This document shows, piece by piece, positions 60,318 through 64,000 of a stretch of DNA of 64,000 nucleotides. Both the position numbers and the translations under genes were made by a program. The stretch is from Chiridota heheva. Taxonomy: Eukaryota > Echinodermata > Holothuroidea > Apodida > Chiridotidae. The stretch covers positions 1,246,001-1,310,000 of the forward strand of contig JAIGNY010001690.1 in the NCBI GenBank assembly GCA_020152595.1, read 5' to 3'. The notes under the pieces are model-generated. The model did not search any database, was not told where the DNA came from, and saw only the letters and a program-made list of their open reading frames with translations. The number at the start of each line of letters is the position of its first letter. Position 1 is the stretch's first letter.

Positions 60318-60782
60318 TGGGCATATATGTACAGATGTAACGCGCACATAATGTGCAACCACCTAAACTGAGCTGATTGGGTCTTTTAAACCAGGTGTTC
60401 GATTTTTTATACATTTGCTAAAAGTACCAAATTGGCAGCAATTTATATTCATTGTTGAATTACAATGAACAATTACATTTTCCACAAACCGTATTTTAAC
60501 CAACTTGATAATAATTACACAGTGCTGATTAAAATACGTACACAACCACTCTTAAACAGCACTTCATTTAAACAGTGGAATTACATTGTACATTCAATGT
60601 AAGAGTTTATGCTATGAAGTTGTCTTTTTCACCAGTCGTTTTGTTGCATCCATAATCTGCAATGAGACCAACAAAAATAAAATATTGTTTATTTTAATCA
60701 AAAAAATTATTAAGATCTTCTTTGACAAAATACCAGGGGAACTTATTGTTATTAAACACTAAAGCAACGAATAACATGTAAC

Positions 60783-60814
60783 CAGGAATCTGTTATCTAA
60801 ATAACAGATTCCTG
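60783..60814. repeat. Perfect 14-bp inverted repeat
   Basis: CAGGAATCTGTTAT, loop CTAA, ATAACAGATTCCTG. It is isolated in AT-rich DNA with no terminator context. Confidence 0.88.
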
Positions 60815-63352
60815 CTCGAGTATTTCAATAAGAATTTTTCTTTTTAAACTAAACTTTTTGCACAAAATAATAAATTGCTTGCAGGTTGGGAAATAGTAAG
60901 ATATTGGGAAAGGAGGGAGAAAATGGTGGCAAATTTTGACGAAAGGTTTTCAGAAAACGGAAGACTTATTATTATTAAGAAGGGGATACAAGAAGATATT
61001 ATCTAGCTATGCAGAACAAGCCTGTTCATTTCAACAACCCAATTACGGTACTCAAACATGGTGAGTCAAACTTGAAATACGTTTTTTCTAGTTCTACTGC
61101 AGCTGTGTTTGTCTTTTTATTTCTTTGAGGTATAAATACTGAAGGTTGATTGAATAATAGAAAATTGTTGGCCTTGCACCAATTTCACACACCGAAAATA
61201 CAAACAAAATCAGGGTGTTTACATTTAATAACAAATACGGTCATGGTTAAAAAGGTTTCCCTATTTTTCTTACAGCGAAATTTTTGCAGGTGCACTTTCA
61301 CAAATTTTGAAAACCCATTATGCCCTTTTAAAGGTTGCTATTTGCTTCGTTAATATTTTGGCGTGTTTTTGATCAATGCAGGAACCCGTGACGATATACG
61401 TGTGGTTTTCAGCGTAGTATAAACACTATACCGTTTCCTGTTGCTGTATGCAATTAGAACATATGTGATATTCTTATTCTTCTCTGTAAAAAGTAGATCA
61501 CATGTCATGCAAACTTTTGATGAATGACAAACAAAAAATATCAAATTGACATACCACCAATGACTAAATGTTTCCACAAATATGTACACGAAACTAACCA
61601 AATCAATAAACCACAATTTCATATCACAATTTGTCACGCATATATTTGACTTTACTGAACTTGACTAACGCCTGCAACGCAATAAATCCGATGTTTTTAA
61701 GAATATCAGTCTCGCGCATGTGGCCCGACAAAAAAACCGTGCCTATATGGGATTCCTTTACGTCACATATGGCATTCCTAACGACACATATGTCAAAGCG
61801 AATATGCCCCAGTAATTTAGTTTTCTGCATAAGTTTCAAAGGAAATGACTCACTCACTCTGGAGTCTAAAAGTTAAATAGATTTTCTATCATCGGCAAAA
61901 AAAAATCGGCAAAAGGAAAACAAAATACATGATAGGAATTTAACTGTCTAAATACGAAATCCCTGATACAAAGATATCGTTAACACATGCCATTTCTTCA
62001 TTAATACGAGTCACCAAAGTTAAAACAATAAAAATATTATTGTCCAATCATTAATATATATCAAGTTCAAAGACAATGAAGGAAGACAATTCACGGGTTG
62101 TTGAAGACATTAGATATGAATGATAGATATATATATAAAATGCCCGTCTCTCTTGAGCAAATAACGATCGGATATTACAATGATGGACGGCTGCATTCTT
62201 GGTTTAAGATAAGAGGAGATAAAGAGGTAGGAAGTTATTAAAATGGAGTGACGGCTTCTCTTGACTGAAGTGTTTATGCAGGTGTGGATGAAGGTATTCA
62301 ATGACGGAAGTAACCCAAGGAAATAAATGGGTCGATTCCTGTAATTAATATTTGTGAAAATGATGTTCCACAGAATGAAATGAAGCTGAACTATGAAGAC
62401 AAAGATGTCTGTCTTTGTGGCGACCAAATGAAAATAAAGACAGCTGATGAGGAACTGTTATTAAGGATGGCTGCTATACTTCCGCAAAATATGGAATGGC
62501 AAAGCAGATCATAAATTCATAACCCAAGGAAGTATTTCAACATGTTAGTAATGTCTTTGGTTCAACTTTATGATGGAGATGGGAAATTCGGAAGGGAATC
62601 CCTCAATAGCTTTATTTCTATATTCTTCATGGGAAAAGAAATAGCTATGTTAAATCCCTGTTTAGAAAAACATTTGGTAAAATATCATTTGGTAAAATAT
62701 CATTTGATATTCGCACACCTGGTAAAAGAAGGAAATTGGGAACTGCATTTTTTTCGTATATCCTTTTCCATTGTAAGAAGAACTGTTTTGCCAGTTCAAA
62801 ATGCTCGGAAGCGTGGCCAGGTGTTCAGAACCCATTCAATGCTTCTATTGTTAAGCGTTTTAACATCAAGCTTTTCACGAATTTACACTATCTTTGTCAA
62901 GTTCCGGGTGCTATTGTATACTTTCCGTTTAAATATTGCGAAATTTATTATCGGCACAATATGTAATGTTCATGGCATTTTGAATTTAGTATGAAATGTT
63001 GTTATAAACTTGATGTTGTCGGTCCTGCAATCACATGACGCGATTTTAATATCATTTTGATAATGTGTTCTAAATTCCAGATCTTTACACAGTATTAACT
63101 TAAGGCCGACATGTATGGGCAACGTATGATTAAAGAATACAATTCAATTACAAGACCGTGATAGACCCCCAATATTAATCTTAAAGTCGTTTCCACTTTG
63201 ACCCACCTAAAATCGACCTTTGTACATCTGTTCAAAGGGTCAAGAAGGTAATCTATTACTCAAGTACAGTTTGCAAATACGATCTAATATCAACTGTACA
63301 AACTGATGGAAACAAATGTTTGATTAAGTAGATTGCAAAGTCTGTGCCTCAC

Positions 63353-63446
63353 CTGTGACTGATCAACAGGTACACGGGTGGGAATCGGGCGAGCTCTCTG
63401 GGGTATCGTACGGATGTAACTTTGATGGGCTTGATGAACAACCAAT
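63353..63446 (-). CDS. Putative exon of the same unidentified minus-strand gene
   Basis: On the minus strand this 94-nt segment lies between acceptor ttctgttctcag and donor gtgagg, about 430 bp downstream of the preceding candidate exon. In phase 1 it reads (D)WLFIKPIKVTSVRYPREL then ARFPPVYLLISHR, open throughout. In phase 0 it reads IGCSSSPSKLHPYDTPESSP then DSHPCTC and stops 11 nt before the donor, so it could be the last coding exon. The third frame would force a stop in the upstream exon. Splice sites and GC content support an exon; the function is unknown. Confidence 0.45.
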
Positions 63447-63875
63447 CTGAGAACAGAATGAAACACAATGGTTATAGATAATAAATAGAATTACAGTAAT
63501 AAAAACATTTTGTAAGTTCACATTGACTGCAGCACTCTACTAACCAAAATAACACAATCGTGTGAAAATGGGAATTTCCAATGAAATTATATTTCTTAAA
63601 TTCAGAGTTGTTTAAATGCGGGTTTTCTTTTAAGTGTCAACTCAATGGAATATGTCAAGTTTTCTGTTCAATTCACTGTTTAAAAATATCAAGGAAGCAT
63701 TCTGCATAACGTCATTATATTATGGTCGCAAAAAGTAAAATACAATTCCTTAAGTTTTAATATTCCTAGGAATACAAATTTTGAACGTTTGAATATACAA
63801 TTTAATGGTAAATACATACTCCAAATAACTACATTATAATTGCAATTCGAAATCAAAACATAAATTGATACATAC

Positions 63876-64000
63876 CTCTTTCAATAATGCCAGACTTTCT
63901 TGCGTACATGCCATGACGGACAACTGTGACTCGCAATCCATAGGTGATTGAAGTGTTGAAAACGGTGTCCTTCGAACATTTGAATTCGTTGATAATTGCT
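63876..64000 (-). CDS. Putative exon of an unidentified minus-strand gene (cut by window edge)
   Basis: Read on the minus strand, the window edge enters a stretch that is open in two frames and ends at a good donor, ATTGAAAGAG|gtatgt. One frame contains TVFNTSITYGLRVTVVRHGM and ends IIER in phase 1. The other contains FSTLQSPMDCESQLSVMACT then QESLALLKE in phase 0. Base composition is less AT-rich than the flanks. The next minus-strand exon candidate fits either phase, so the frame is unresolved. I do not recognise either product. The 5' part lies beyond base 64000. Confidence 0.45.

Noticed and set aside
61624-61857. 77-codon minus-strand frame
   Set aside because: It is somewhat GC-richer and protein-like, but the opposite strand is open over the same span (81 codons), no splice sites fit and no family is recognisable.
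62110-62427. 105-codon hydrophobic minus-strand frame
   Set aside because: An AT-rich hydrophobic composition without domain or exon signals is expected by chance.
62542-62994. 150-codon plus-strand frame near the right end
   Set aside because: It lacks recognisable motifs, overlaps another open frame of 76 codons and sits in AT-rich DNA. A LVKYHLVKYH duplication suggests slippage. A decayed element is possible but unsupported.

Overview
The window is AT-rich animal nuclear DNA: short exons with GT/AG splice sites, kilobase introns and many tandem repeats and transposon remnants. No bacterial-type operon, CRISPR array or viral gene is visible. The tRNA-derived SINEs, RNase H-bearing LINEs, miniature inverted-repeat elements and PEX3 structure fit a marine invertebrate, perhaps an echinoderm or other deuterostome. 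I cannot name the species.

One gene is clear. Seven plus-strand exons between 1859 and 26189 encode the C-terminal ~225 residues of PEX3, the peroxisomal membrane receptor for PEX19. All exon phases agree, the summed coding length (678 nt) is divisible by three, and the product aligns with about residues 157-373 of the 373-residue human protein. The N-terminal exons, with the membrane anchor, lie left of the window. At the right edge, two phase-compatible minus-strand exons (63353-63446 and 63876-64000) suggest an unidentified gene entering from the right. A weak minus-strand exon with a SAM-like helix lies near 60.3 kb.

The rest is repeats. (1) At least six families of non-coding inverted-repeat elements sit in TTAA target sites, most with ends reading TTAA-AGG; they occur in introns and intergenic DNA. 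(2) A hAT-type miniature element lies at 15114-15568 with an exact 8-bp target duplication. (3) An RNase H-bearing LINE family has a long copy at 26893-29232 with an exact 10-bp target duplication, plus truncated copies at about 9.7, 10.7 and 33.8 kb, all on the plus strand. An antisense LINE of another type lies at 4679-6283 and a fragment at 46.8 kb. (4) tRNA-derived SINEs of two or three types include tandem dimers at 42 and 56 kb. (5) Elements headed by a hairpin preceded by T5 and often AG are followed by arrays of ~300-bp AT-rich units (24.0-25.1, 29.6-33.1 and 36.7-38.3 kb). (6) There are at least ten minisatellites and two long TA tracts.

Layout: 1-26.2 kb, 3' half of PEX3 with repeat-filled introns; 26.2-29.2 kb, TA tract and LINE; 29.6-38.3 kb, hairpin-headed arrays and TTAA elements; 38.3-58 kb, mixed repeats with no supported gene; 58-64 kb, less repetitive, with weak or partial minus-strand exons. 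The most interesting points are the shared termini of the TTAA elements, the symmetric triplication of one element's ends, minisatellites that seem to have grown from element ends, the hairpin-headed arrays, and a tandem duplication that copied a PEX3 splice acceptor.
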